From a virus, in IMG/VR virus record IMGVR_UViG_3300042898_002388, positions 1-54,472 of that record: a DNA stretch of 54,472 nt. One strand, written 5' to 3'. Below are positions 5,941 to 12,542 of this stretch, piece by piece (the stretch's first letter is position 1; every line of letters starts with the position of its first letter). The position numbers and the translations under genes were made by a program. Under the pieces are notes generated by a model, which saw nothing but the letters and a program-made list of their open reading frames with translations, did not search any database and was not told the DNA's origin.

Positions 5941-8805
5941 ATGGCAAATTCAAACAGAGTATTCGTGTCTCCAGGTGTCTATACATCAGAGAAGGATCTT
6001 ACATTCGTGGCCCAAAGCGTGGGGGTTACAACATTAGGTTTAGTTGGTGAGACATTAAAAGGTCCAGCCTTCGAACCGATTTTAGTTTCAAATTTCGATG
6101 AGTATAGAACTTATTTCGGAACAACATCCCCTGAAAAAGATGGAGCGGGTCAACCAAAATATGAGTTACCTTATCTTGCAAAATCTTATCTACAAGAATC
6201 AAATCAATTATTTGTATCAAGGATTCTTGGAAAAACGGGATATAAACCAAGTATGACTTATGGTATTAAAACCATTGGTGGAATGCAACTATCAAGTTCA
6301 ACACCTACAAGTACTACTGGTACAACATTAGACCCATCCCCATTTTCTTCATTAACTGGTAGTACAATATATTCAGAATTATCAGGTAAAACATCAGTAG
6401 ATGGAACAACAATTACCGATTACATATTCAAAAATTTTAGTGGTAATACCGCTTCAAATGATGGTGATTGGTTTGTTTTAGGTATGATTGATGATTCAGA
6501 TCCATCGGGAACAGAAAAGGTTTCGCCTTTAACGGGAAAATTTAATGCAGACAATAGTAACAATAAAGAATGGTATAATTCATTAACAAACGGAACAGAT
6601 GAAATTTACGGTTACTTATTTGAGTACAACAGTGGTACAACCGTTTTTGATGTAACAAAATACACATATGATGCCACTAAAAATACTGATTATGACAATT
6701 TTGTTGTTGCAGCATTAAGGAGTAGAGGTGTCTATTCAGGACAAACACTAAATTTAGAAGTTGAAGCAACAAACAAAGTTTCAATTGTGAGTGTTGGATT
6801 AGAAAATAATCCACTTGCTGATTTTACATTAAATGTAACAGGTGTCACTAGTGGAGTTAAATCGTTTGATTGTTCTTTAGATTCAACATCTAAAAAATAT
6901 ATCACTAAAGTATTAGGTACCGATGTTTATGATAAAAATAACACCGATTTCCCAATTTACGTGTATGAACAATATCCTAACTTCTTAAAATCCGCCTTTG
7001 AAAAGGGGTATATTAGAGGTTTAAGTTTAACATTATCTACAAATGCAGAAGGAAATAATTTTCTAAGAGAATGGGACACACCAATATCTCCTATGGTTGT
7101 TTCTGAAGTTCGTGGTAATAAAGTAGATGATTTATTTGAGGTTATAACAATTTCAGATGGTGAGTCCGCAAACACAGAAGTTAAAGTTTCAATTTCAAAT
7201 ATTAACACTGAAACAGGTGAATTTGACATATTAGTTCGTGATTTCTATGATACTGACGACAATCAAGTAGTTCTTGAAAAATTCACAAGATGTTCTATGA
7301 ACCCTGATGTTGCGGGTTATGTTGCAAGAAAAGTTGGTACATCTGATGGTCAATATACGTTGAATTCAAAATACATCATGTTAAACATGTCAGAAAACGC
7401 ACCGTCAAACGCATTCCCTGCGGGTTTTAAAGGGTTTGTTAAGAATTCTGCTTTCGGTAGTTCAAGTTTAGGTAATGTGATTTTCAAAACTCAATATTAC
7501 AATTCAGGTGATGTAATGTATTATGAGGCTGACGGTACTGAAATTTTATCAGGTGGTGATAAGGTTAAAAGGGTAACTTTAGGATTTTCAACACAAGAAG
7601 GTTCGTCTTACGACGCAGATTTATTAAAATATAAAGGATCAGAATCAAATGGTGCAACTTATGGTTTTCACCTATCAACAAATGCATCTTCTATTTTAAC
7701 ATCTGGCGGTGACCAAATTTACCAAACAACAACATACGATTTAGAAGGTCAAACAAATCCAACAACTAATAAATTAACTAACATCAATTATCGTAAATTC
7801 ACATTTGCGTTAGGTGGTGGATTTGATGGTTGGGACATATACAGAAAAGTAAGAACTTTAGGTGGCGAATATATATTCGGTAAAAATACCTACATAACTG
7901 GTGACACATCTAATGGTGGTGTTTTCAGTACAGCGGCAGGAAACTCAGATTATTACGCTTACTTAGAAGGTATACAAACATTCCAAAATCCTGAAGCTGT
8001 GGATATTAACGTATTCTCAACCGCAGGTATTAACTGGTATAATCACGAGTCATTAGTCGCCGCAGCAATTGACATGGTTGAAAATGAAAGAGCGGATTCG
8101 ATTTACATTATCAATTCACCAGGTCCTGATGTTTTAAACTCATCAACCGAAGTGGCAAATGCTATTGACGATTTAGCTTTCGATTCTAACTATTCTGCAA
8201 CATATTGGCCTTGGATTCAAATTAGAGATACTGATAATGCTACACAATTATATGTTCCGCCAACAGGTGAGGTATTAAAGAATATAGCTTTAACAGACAA
8301 TATTTCATATCCTTGGTTCGCGGTGGCGGGTTATTCAAGAGGTATTGTAAACGCAATCAGAGCGTCTAAAAAATTAACTTTAGATGAAAGAGATGAGTTA
8401 TACAAATCAAGAGTTAACCCAATTGCAACTTTCTCTGATACAGGTACCATTATTTGGGGGAACAAAACTCTTCAAATTAAAGAATCCGCATTGGATAGAA
8501 TCAACGTAAGAAGATTATTATTAAGAGCAAGAAAATTAATTTCTGCAGTCGCTGTAAGATTATTGTTTGAACAAAACGATGACCAAGTAAGACAAGAATT
8601 CTTAAGATTGGTAAACCCTATCTTGGAATCAATCAAAAAAGAAAGAGGTTTGTACGATTTCCGTGTAAGTGTGTCTAACGACCCTGAAGATATCGACGCG
8701 AACACATTGAGAGGTAAGATATATATCAAACCAACTCGTTCTCTTGAATTTATTGATGTTGAGTTCGTAATTACTCCAACAGGAGCTTCATTTGACAATA
8801 TCTAA
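5941..8805 (+). CDS. Tail sheath protein (gp18-like)
   Basis: 954 residues; forms the contractile outer layer of the tail. The N-terminus (FVSPGVYTSEKDLTFVAQSV, then TTLGLVGETLKGPAFEP and FDEYRTYFG) is the standard start of myovirus sheath proteins. The C-terminal domain has ALDRINVRRLLLRARKLISA, FEQNDDQVRQEFLRLVNPIL and RGLYDFRVSVSNDPEDID, followed by the closing strands that mesh neighbouring subunits. At 954 residues it is longer than T4 gp18 (659); the extra length is in the middle (about 110-560), where T4-like sheaths carry surface-exposed insert domains. Preceded by the late octamer and the RHH operator cluster and followed directly by a strong terminator at 8831-8860, so it is probably a monocistronic, highly expressed late unit. 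Confidence 0.97.
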   Translation: MANSNRVFVSPGVYTSEKDLTFVAQSVGVTTLGLVGETLKGPAFEPILVSNFDEYRTYFGTTSPEKDGAGQPKYELPYLAKSYLQESNQLFVSRILGKTGYKPSMTYGIKTIGGMQLSSSTPTSTTGTTLDPSPFSSLTGSTIYSELSGKTSVDGTTITDYIFKNFSGNTASNDGDWFVLGMIDDSDPSGTEKVSPLTGKFNADNSNNKEWYNSLTNGTDEIYGYLFEYNSGTTVFDVTKYTYDATKNTDYDNFVVAALRSRGVYSGQTLNLEVEATNKVSIVSVGLENNPLADFTLNVTGVTSGVKSFDCSLDSTSKKYITKVLGTDVYDKNNTDFPIYVYEQYPNFLKSAFEKGYIRGLSLTLSTNAEGNNFLREWDTPISPMVVSEVRGNKVDDLFEVITISDGESANTEVKVSISNINTETGEFDILVRDFYDTDDNQVVLEKFTRCSMNPDVAGYVARKVGTSDGQYTLNSKYIMLNMSENAPSNAFPAGFKGFVKNSAFGSSSLGNVIFKTQYYNSGDVMYYEADGTEILSGGDKVKRVTLGFSTQEGSSYDADLLKYKGSESNGATYGFHLSTNASSILTSGGDQIYQTTTYDLEGQTNPTTNKLTNINYRKFTFALGGGFDGWDIYRKVRTLGGEYIFGKNTYITGDTSNGGVFSTAAGNSDYYAYLEGIQTFQNPEAVDINVFSTAGINWYNHESLVAAAIDMVENERADSIYIINSPGPDVLNSSTEVANAIDDLAFDSNYSATYWPWIQIRDTDNATQLYVPPTGEVLKNIALTDNISYPWFAVAGYSRGIVNAIRASKKLTLDERDELYKSRVNPIATFSDTGTIIWGNKTLQIKESALDRINVRRLLLRARKLISAVAVRLLFEQNDDQVRQEFLRLVNPILESIKKERGLYDFRVSVSNDPEDIDANTLRGKIYIKPTRSLEFIDVEFVITPTGASFDNI

Positions 8806-8830
8806 TCTAAAAGGAGATATAAAAGGAAGA

Positions 8831-8860
8831 GGGTATCAGAAATGGTACCCTTTTTTTATT
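8831..8860 (+). terminator. Rho-independent terminator after the sheath gene
   Basis: GGGTATC / loop AGAAAT / GGTACCC forms a near-perfect stem (8831-8850, one T-G pair) followed by a seven-T run. It is 25 bases after the sheath stop codon. Confidence 0.85.
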
Positions 8861-8877
8861 TAAAAATACTAAATAAA

Positions 8878-8909
8878 TTTGGAATATTCGAATATGTGTT
8901 GTATCTTTG
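8878..8909 (+). promoter_or_regulatory. Bacteroidota-type host promoter upstream of gene 8928
   Basis: TTTG at 8878-8881, 20 bases, then TATCTTTG at 8902-8909: an exact match to the Bacteroidota consensus. It lies between the sheath terminator and the ATG at 8928, so this gene has its own host-read promoter. Confidence 0.65.
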
Positions 8910-8927
8910 TGTCTCAATAATAAAGAT

Positions 8928-9383
8928 ATGAAAAAAAGTCTAATGATAAAACTTTCAATATTAACTCTATTTGTCGTTTTCTTCAAGAAAATCGTAGTAA
9001 TTGGTATGATTGTGGTAGGTGCGGTGTTTTTCCCCGAGGCTTCACAAGCATTAAGACATTATTGTTTTGGTGACGGGTCCCAATTAGAAGTTAGTCCTGA
9101 TTATATCAAAAACTCACCCGTTGTTAAAAAACACTTGGCTCACATGAAAGTAGGTGAAAAACACAAGGTTGGTATGCACCAATGGGAAGATTGGAGACTT
9201 TCATTTGCAATTAACCCGTTTACAATTGAAAAAAGAAAAGATAAGATTATCATCACTCAATGGATGAAATTTGATAAAACTAATAAAGTGATTACTTGGT
9301 TTGGTCCAATTCCTATTCCTGACAATATCGTACACACTTTTGAATGTACTCCATATATGTTCCACACGGAATGGAAACTCTAA
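8928..9383 (+). CDS. Exported or membrane-anchored hypothetical protein
   Basis: 151 residues from the ATG at 8928; an upstream TTG (8907) overlaps the promoter and is rejected. The N-terminus has a lysine-rich start, then long hydrophobic stretches (SILTLFVVFF, KIVVIGMIVVGAVFF) and PEASQA, which ends in a plausible signal-peptidase-type A-x-A site near residue 41. The remaining 110 residues are polar, with two cysteines (about residues 45 and 142) that could form a disulphide in the periplasm. No known family. It has its own host-type promoter and so is probably expressed early. It converges with the L,D-transpeptidase operon (4-base overlap of the ends), which also acts on the envelope. Superinfection exclusion or an envelope role are possible guesses only. 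Confidence 0.7.
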   Translation: MKKSLMIKLSILTLFVVFFKKIVVIGMIVVGAVFFPEASQALRHYCFGDGSQLEVSPDYIKNSPVVKKHLAHMKVGEKHKVGMHQWEDWRLSFAINPFTIEKRKDKIIITQWMKFDKTNKVITWFGPIPIPDNIVHTFECTPYMFHTEWKL

Positions 9384-10072
9384 ATTTTACTTTTACATTT
9401 ACACCCATTAGATGGAACATTAATTTGTACGGGGAATCCCTTGTAACCTGTATTGTGTAATTGTGACATCACCTCTTCAATACCATTAACAGGACTTCTA
9501 CCTAATAGCCATCCACCTATTGTGGCACCAATACCACGAAGAGTATTCAAGTACATTTTAAAATAATTGTTAGTTTTTAAATGTGGCTTTTTCTCCATTA
9601 TATTATCAAAATTATACATATCATAAATCACCCAACCACTACCACCTTGTCTAATCGTAGCACCACCTAACGTTAACATTAATTCACTAATATTTGTAGG
9701 TTGTGAACCATATGTGAAACTAGTTCCCTTATAACTTGGTGATTTTGAATACAATGTGGTGTAATCATGATAACCTAATTGGTTTTTATTTGGAAGACCT
9801 TTTGGGTCCTTACCTTGCCACATGTCAGGATTACAAGAACCCATTCTATTAGCTTTTTCACATATAACATTAGATAACGTAGATAAAGTTTCTTTTTTTA
9901 ACTCCCTTTCAGTTAATGTCTCTTTGGACATTTTTAAAAATCTAAGAGCACAATATACGTGTAATGGGGAGTTTGCATACGAGTTCGCAACTTTATTTAA
10001 CAACATTTGAGGAGCCATGATTTGCTCGACTAATTTATTGACTTGAGATTCTGTTAATATTACCTTTTTCAT
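9380..10072 (-). CDS. Unknown protein with leader shared with the adjacent L,D-transpeptidase
   Basis: 230 residues. The first 18 residues (MKKVILTESQVNKLVEQI) match the start of the upstream operon partner (MNIIISEEQTSRLIKSI) residue by residue in pattern: I-[LI]-[TS]-E-x-Q-x-x-[KR]-L-[VI]-x-x-I. The rest is not recognised. It has helical segments (residues about 20-75), a Gly/Ser/Tyr-rich middle (GGATIRQGGSGWVIYDMYNF), a glycine-rich hydrophobic stretch (LRGIGATIGGWLLGRSPV) and a C-terminal SNGCKCK motif. The start codon overlaps the stop of the partner gene by one base (TAATG on the minus strand), so the two are translationally coupled. No catalytic motif could be assigned. Likely works with the transpeptidase, or is a second internal virion protein. 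Confidence 0.8.
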   Translation of the reverse strand: MKKVILTESQVNKLVEQIMAPQMLLNKVANSYANSPLHVYCALRFLKMSKETLTERELKKETLSTLSNVICEKANRMGSCNPDMWQGKDPKGLPNKNQLGYHDYTTLYSKSPSYKGTSFTYGSQPTNISELMLTLGGATIRQGGSGWVIYDMYNFDNIMEKKPHLKTNNYFKMYLNTLRGIGATIGGWLLGRSPVNGIEEVMSQLHNTGYKGFPVQINVPSNGCKCKSKI

Positions 10073-10755
10073 TATGGTCTAACATATAATTTAGTACCAA
10101 TTCTAATTGTATTCAATAAAAACAATATATTTTCGTTTGAAACTCGAATACAACCATTAGAATGTTTACCACCTAATTGTTTTTCTTTATTTGTTCCGTG
10201 TACATAAATTGATCTTGAATAAACATTTTTATTACATGGTTCAAGTCCAACTAATTCCAAAAGACCTGTTAACACATCCGCATCGTGGATTTCACCAGTT
10301 TCAGGGTCTTTTCTTTTTCCTGGCATATCAGGACCTAAAACTAAATTTATTGGTTTTTTACCCACTAAAACCTGATATTTTCTAGGTGCTTTAATTTTAT
10401 TACTTATTTTCATAAGACCTGTACTTGTCGATGCACTATCTTGTGCATTAGTAAATCCGTAAGCACCCGTTGAAACTTTCATTTCTTTGGATAAAGTCTT
10501 TCCATTCATTGTATAGTACATTGTTTGAGAAGGACCCCATAAAATTAACATTGGTTCACCTTTGTTAATCAATTTACCTTCTGATAACATATTATATAGG
10601 TTTTGCCAATTACTAGCCCTTTTTGTATCACTAGTACTACATTCGGTAAAATCAAATGCACCTTTTACCCTATTAAAAGCCTTTTGAATGTCACTCTGTT
10701 CAGTAATAGATTTGATTAATCTACTTGTTTGTTCCTCTGAAATGATAATGTTCAT
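10072..10755 (-). CDS. L,D-transpeptidase (YkuD domain) with N-terminal leader
   Basis: 227 residues. The C-terminal half carries the YkuD signature: IYVHGTN (His186-Gly-Thr), a short spacer with LGGKH, then SNGCIRVSN with the catalytic Cys202 and Arg204. The family motif is HG-x(n)-[S/T][H/N]GC[I/V]R, and the spacing of 16 residues from His to Cys is normal. L,D-transpeptidases form 3-3 crosslinks in peptidoglycan or attach proteins to it, working outside the cytoplasm. There is no signal peptide. Instead the N-terminus is a short amphipathic helix ending in SITEQS, similar to the neighbouring gene's leader and to capsid-targeting peptides cut after (L/I)-x-E. Upstream is a TATTTATA octamer only 4 bases before the ATG. 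A phage-borne YkuD is uncommon; entry-time cell-wall modification, or repair after injection, are inferences. Confidence 0.88.
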   Translation of the reverse strand: MNIIISEEQTSRLIKSITEQSDIQKAFNRVKGAFDFTECSTSDTKRASNWQNLYNMLSEGKLINKGEPMLILWGPSQTMYYTMNGKTLSKEMKVSTGAYGFTNAQDSASTSTGLMKISNKIKAPRKYQVLVGKKPINLVLGPDMPGKRKDPETGEIHDADVLTGLLELVGLEPCNKNVYSRSIYVHGTNKEKQLGGKHSNGCIRVSNENILFLLNTIRIGTKLYVRP

Positions 10756-10759
10756 ACTT

Positions 10760-10767
10760 TATAAATA
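10760..10767 (-). promoter_or_regulatory. Late-promoter-like octamer TATTTATA (L,D-transpeptidase operon)
   Basis: On the minus strand TATTTATA ends 4 bases before the ATG at 10755. If transcription begins as in T4 late promoters, the mRNA would be leaderless. Confidence 0.4.
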
Positions 10768-10801
10768 TCGAACATTTTAAATAAAGAAAAGTATTAGGAC
10801 A

Positions 10802-10826
10802 GTTCCACATGGAACCTATTTTTATG
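10802..10826. terminator. Weak hairpin with T-rich tail
   Basis: GTTCC-ACAT-GGAAC (10802-10815) followed by C and TATTTTTAT. A short stem of five pairs; a possible weak terminator. It lies in the 288-base gap between the transpeptidase operon and the tail tube. Confidence 0.35.
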
Positions 10827-10842
10827 AAAATCTTAACTTCAT

Positions 10843-10880
10843 AAACCCAGTATATACTAGAAAATACTAGAACTGGTTTT
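10843..10880. other. Inverted repeat enclosing a direct repeat, in the gap before the tail tube
   Basis: AAACCCAGT (10843-10851) pairs imperfectly with ACTGGTTTT (10872-10880), followed by a T-rich stretch. The loop holds ATACTAGAA twice in tandem. The gap also holds a TATTTATT near-match (10886-10893) and a TTGAC-AAA-GTCAA palindrome (10951-10963). Function unknown: terminator, operator or small RNA are all possible. Confidence 0.35.
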
Positions 10881-10996
10881 TATTATATTTATTGTTAGAA
10901 GTTTATTCTGGAACTTAATACTGGAGCCTGTAAAAAACTACGAAAAATAATTGACAAAGTCAAATAGTAATAAAAAATTTATTTCAAATACCGATA

Positions 10997-11004
10997 TATT
11001 TATA
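10997..11004 (+). promoter_or_regulatory. Late-promoter-like octamer TATTTATA (tail tube)
   Basis: The octamer lies 39 bases upstream of the tail tube ATG, nearly the same spacing as at the sheath gene (36 bases). Confidence 0.5.
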
Positions 11005-11043
11005 AGAAGTAAATAATACGAAAAAAAACTTAACAAATACAAA

Positions 11044-11532
11044 ATGGCAGATTTATTAATGAAAATGCCGGTTCCATATGAACCGAAAAGACAAAACCGA
11101 TTTATTGTTCGTTTCCCATCTTCTTTGGGTATTAATGAATGGTACGTAACATCGGCTAAAAGACCTAGTGCTAAAATTAACTCAGTAGCAATTCCTTTCT
11201 TGAACACCTCAACTTATGTTGCTGGTAGATTTGAGTGGGAAACGATGCAGGTAACATTTAAAGACCCAATTGGACCTTCAGCGTCACAAGCGTTGATGGA
11301 ATGGTTCCGTTTACATGCGGAGTCTGTAACAGGTCGTATGGGATATGCTGCGGGTTATAAGAAAGATATTGAACTTGAGATGTTAGACCCAACGGGAGTT
11401 GTGGTTGAGAAATGGATTTTACAAGGTACTTTCATCCAAGACTTAAATTTTGGAGATTTAGATTACTCAAGAGATGAATTAGCGACAATCACATGTACTT
11501 TAAGAATGGATAGATGTATCCAAGTTTACTAA
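11044..11532 (+). CDS. Tail tube protein (gp19-like)
   Basis: 162 residues, the normal length for the T4 gp19 family (163 in T4). It forms stacked hexamers, the inner tube through which DNA passes. Family features are FIVRFPS at the start (residues about 19-26), a long insertion loop, and the strands FEWETMQVTFKDPIG, a helix LMEWFRLHAESVTGRMGYAAGYKKDIELEMLDPTG, WILQGTFIQDLNFGDLDYS and the closing TCTLRMDRCIQVY. It has its own late octamer upstream and a strong terminator downstream, so like the sheath it is a separate, highly expressed unit. The sheath and tube genes are separated here by the accessory island at 8928-10755. Confidence 0.96.
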   Translation: MADLLMKMPVPYEPKRQNRFIVRFPSSLGINEWYVTSAKRPSAKINSVAIPFLNTSTYVAGRFEWETMQVTFKDPIGPSASQALMEWFRLHAESVTGRMGYAAGYKKDIELEMLDPTGVVVEKWILQGTFIQDLNFGDLDYSRDELATITCTLRMDRCIQVY

Positions 11533-11553
11533 GATAAAACGAATACACATACG

Positions 11554-11588
11554 AAACCGATATTCCTATTTAAGGGTATCGGTTTTTT
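11554..11588 (+). terminator. Rho-independent terminator after the tail tube gene
   Basis: AAACCGATA (11554-11562) pairs with TATCGGTTT (11577-11585) around a 14-base loop, followed by a T tract. 21 bases after the tube stop codon. Confidence 0.8.
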
Positions 11589-11636
11589 GTTATGTAGAAA
11601 CTTTACTTTTAGATAATTATAGTTTAAACTTACTAT

Positions 11637-12383
11637 ATGGAAAATTATAATATAGACCCAACAATTTCTTACGATGTAGTGGAATTACCAAGTAAAGGTA
11701 TTTTCTACGCAAATAATAAAAAAAGTTTAAGGGTTGCTTACTTAACAGCATCCGATGAAAATATCTTGGTAGCACCAAACTTATTACAGAGTGATACTGT
11801 AATTGAAGAGTTACTTAAAAGAAAAATATTAGATAAAGACTTCAATATTGATGAATTAGTAGATGAAGATAGACAAGCAATATTAATATTTTTAAGAAAT
11901 ACCGCATTTGGTAGTGAATACGAAATGGAGATGATTGACACTAAAACCAATTTACCATTTAAATTTGCGTTAGACCTATCAATTTTAAAAGTGAGAGATT
12001 TTAACTTAAAACCCGATGAAAACGGAGAATATTCATTTTTTATGAATATTTCAAAGAAGAATATTACTTTTAAGTATTTGAATAACATTCAAGAAAAAGA
12101 TTTAATTAAAATAAGAGATAATTCATCGACCTCTGTCGCTCCCGTAACTACAAAGAGACTTGAAATGATGATTAAGTCGGTCGATGGTATGAGAGACCAA
12201 ATGGGTATTTATCAATTTATTCAAAATTTACCAATTAGAGATTCTCAAGAATTTAGAAAATTTGCAAACGATAATAAACCCGGCATTGATTTGTCAGTAG
12301 ATGTAAAAACCCCGTCAGGAGACACAGTCAAAGCTTATATTGACTTCGGGGTGGAGTTTTTTCGTCCTTTCTACGGCGTATAA
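11637..12383 (+). CDS. gp26-like baseplate/tail assembly chaperone, zero-frame product
   Basis: 248 residues. It matches the T4 gp26-type family (T4 baseplate protein): IDPTISYDVVELPSKGIFY at the start, then a YLTASDENIL segment, the IDELVDEDRQAILIFLRNTAFG helix, and a last domain ending in DFGVEFFRPFYGV. It lies between the tail tube and the tape measure gene, the usual place of tail assembly chaperones (lambda G/GT type). Those genes commonly use a programmed frameshift, and here a second open frame (12364-12510) starts within the last codons of this gene. No late octamer is upstream; a palindrome AGTTTAAACT (11621-11630) sits just before the ATG. The protein probably binds the tape measure during tail assembly. 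Confidence 0.85.
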   Translation: MENYNIDPTISYDVVELPSKGIFYANNKKSLRVAYLTASDENILVAPNLLQSDTVIEELLKRKILDKDFNIDELVDEDRQAILIFLRNTAFGSEYEMEMIDTKTNLPFKFALDLSILKVRDFNLKPDENGEYSFFMNISKKNITFKYLNNIQEKDLIKIRDNSSTSVAPVTTKRLEMMIKSVDGMRDQMGIYQFIQNLPIRDSQEFRKFANDNKPGIDLSVDVKTPSGDTVKAYIDFGVEFFRPFYGV

Positions 12384-12510
12384 GAAAAAACAAATATCAG
12401 CAATTACCAATTTAGTACATAGAGGATTTACCTATAGAGATCTTCTCATTATGCCAATACACGAGCGTAATAATATTATCATGTTTATTAATGAAGAAAA
12501 TTCCCAATAA
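12357..12510 (+). CDS. Probable +1 frameshift extension of the tail assembly chaperone
   Basis: An open frame shifted by +1 relative to the preceding gene runs to the TAA at 12508-12510. Read from 12364 it gives 48 residues, including ITNLVHRGFTYRDLLIMPIH, which looks like a real helical chaperone domain. The only ATG within it (12452) would lose that conserved-looking part; a TTG at 12340 is the only upstream alternative start. A slip is plausible at GAG TTT TTT CGT (12354-12365): tRNA-Phe on TTT could move by +1 onto TTC, which it reads perfectly, next to an uncommon CGT codon. A -2 shift gives the same frame. Position just before the tape measure is where G-T type frameshift fusions occur. 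The frame is seen; the frameshift is inferred. Confidence 0.6.
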
Positions 12511-12512
12511 AC

Positions 12513-12520
12513 TATTTATA
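12513..12520 (+). promoter_or_regulatory. Late-promoter-like octamer TATTTATA (tape measure)
   Basis: The octamer lies 22 bases before the tape measure ATG at 12543 and just after the stop of the frameshift extension. Confidence 0.45.
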
Positions 12521-12542
12521 GATGATATATTAATACGACACA

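Noticed and set aside
11621-11630. AGTTTAAACT palindrome as an operator for the chaperone gene
   Set aside because: A single 10-base AT-rich palindrome is expected by chance in this composition; no second copy seen nearby.
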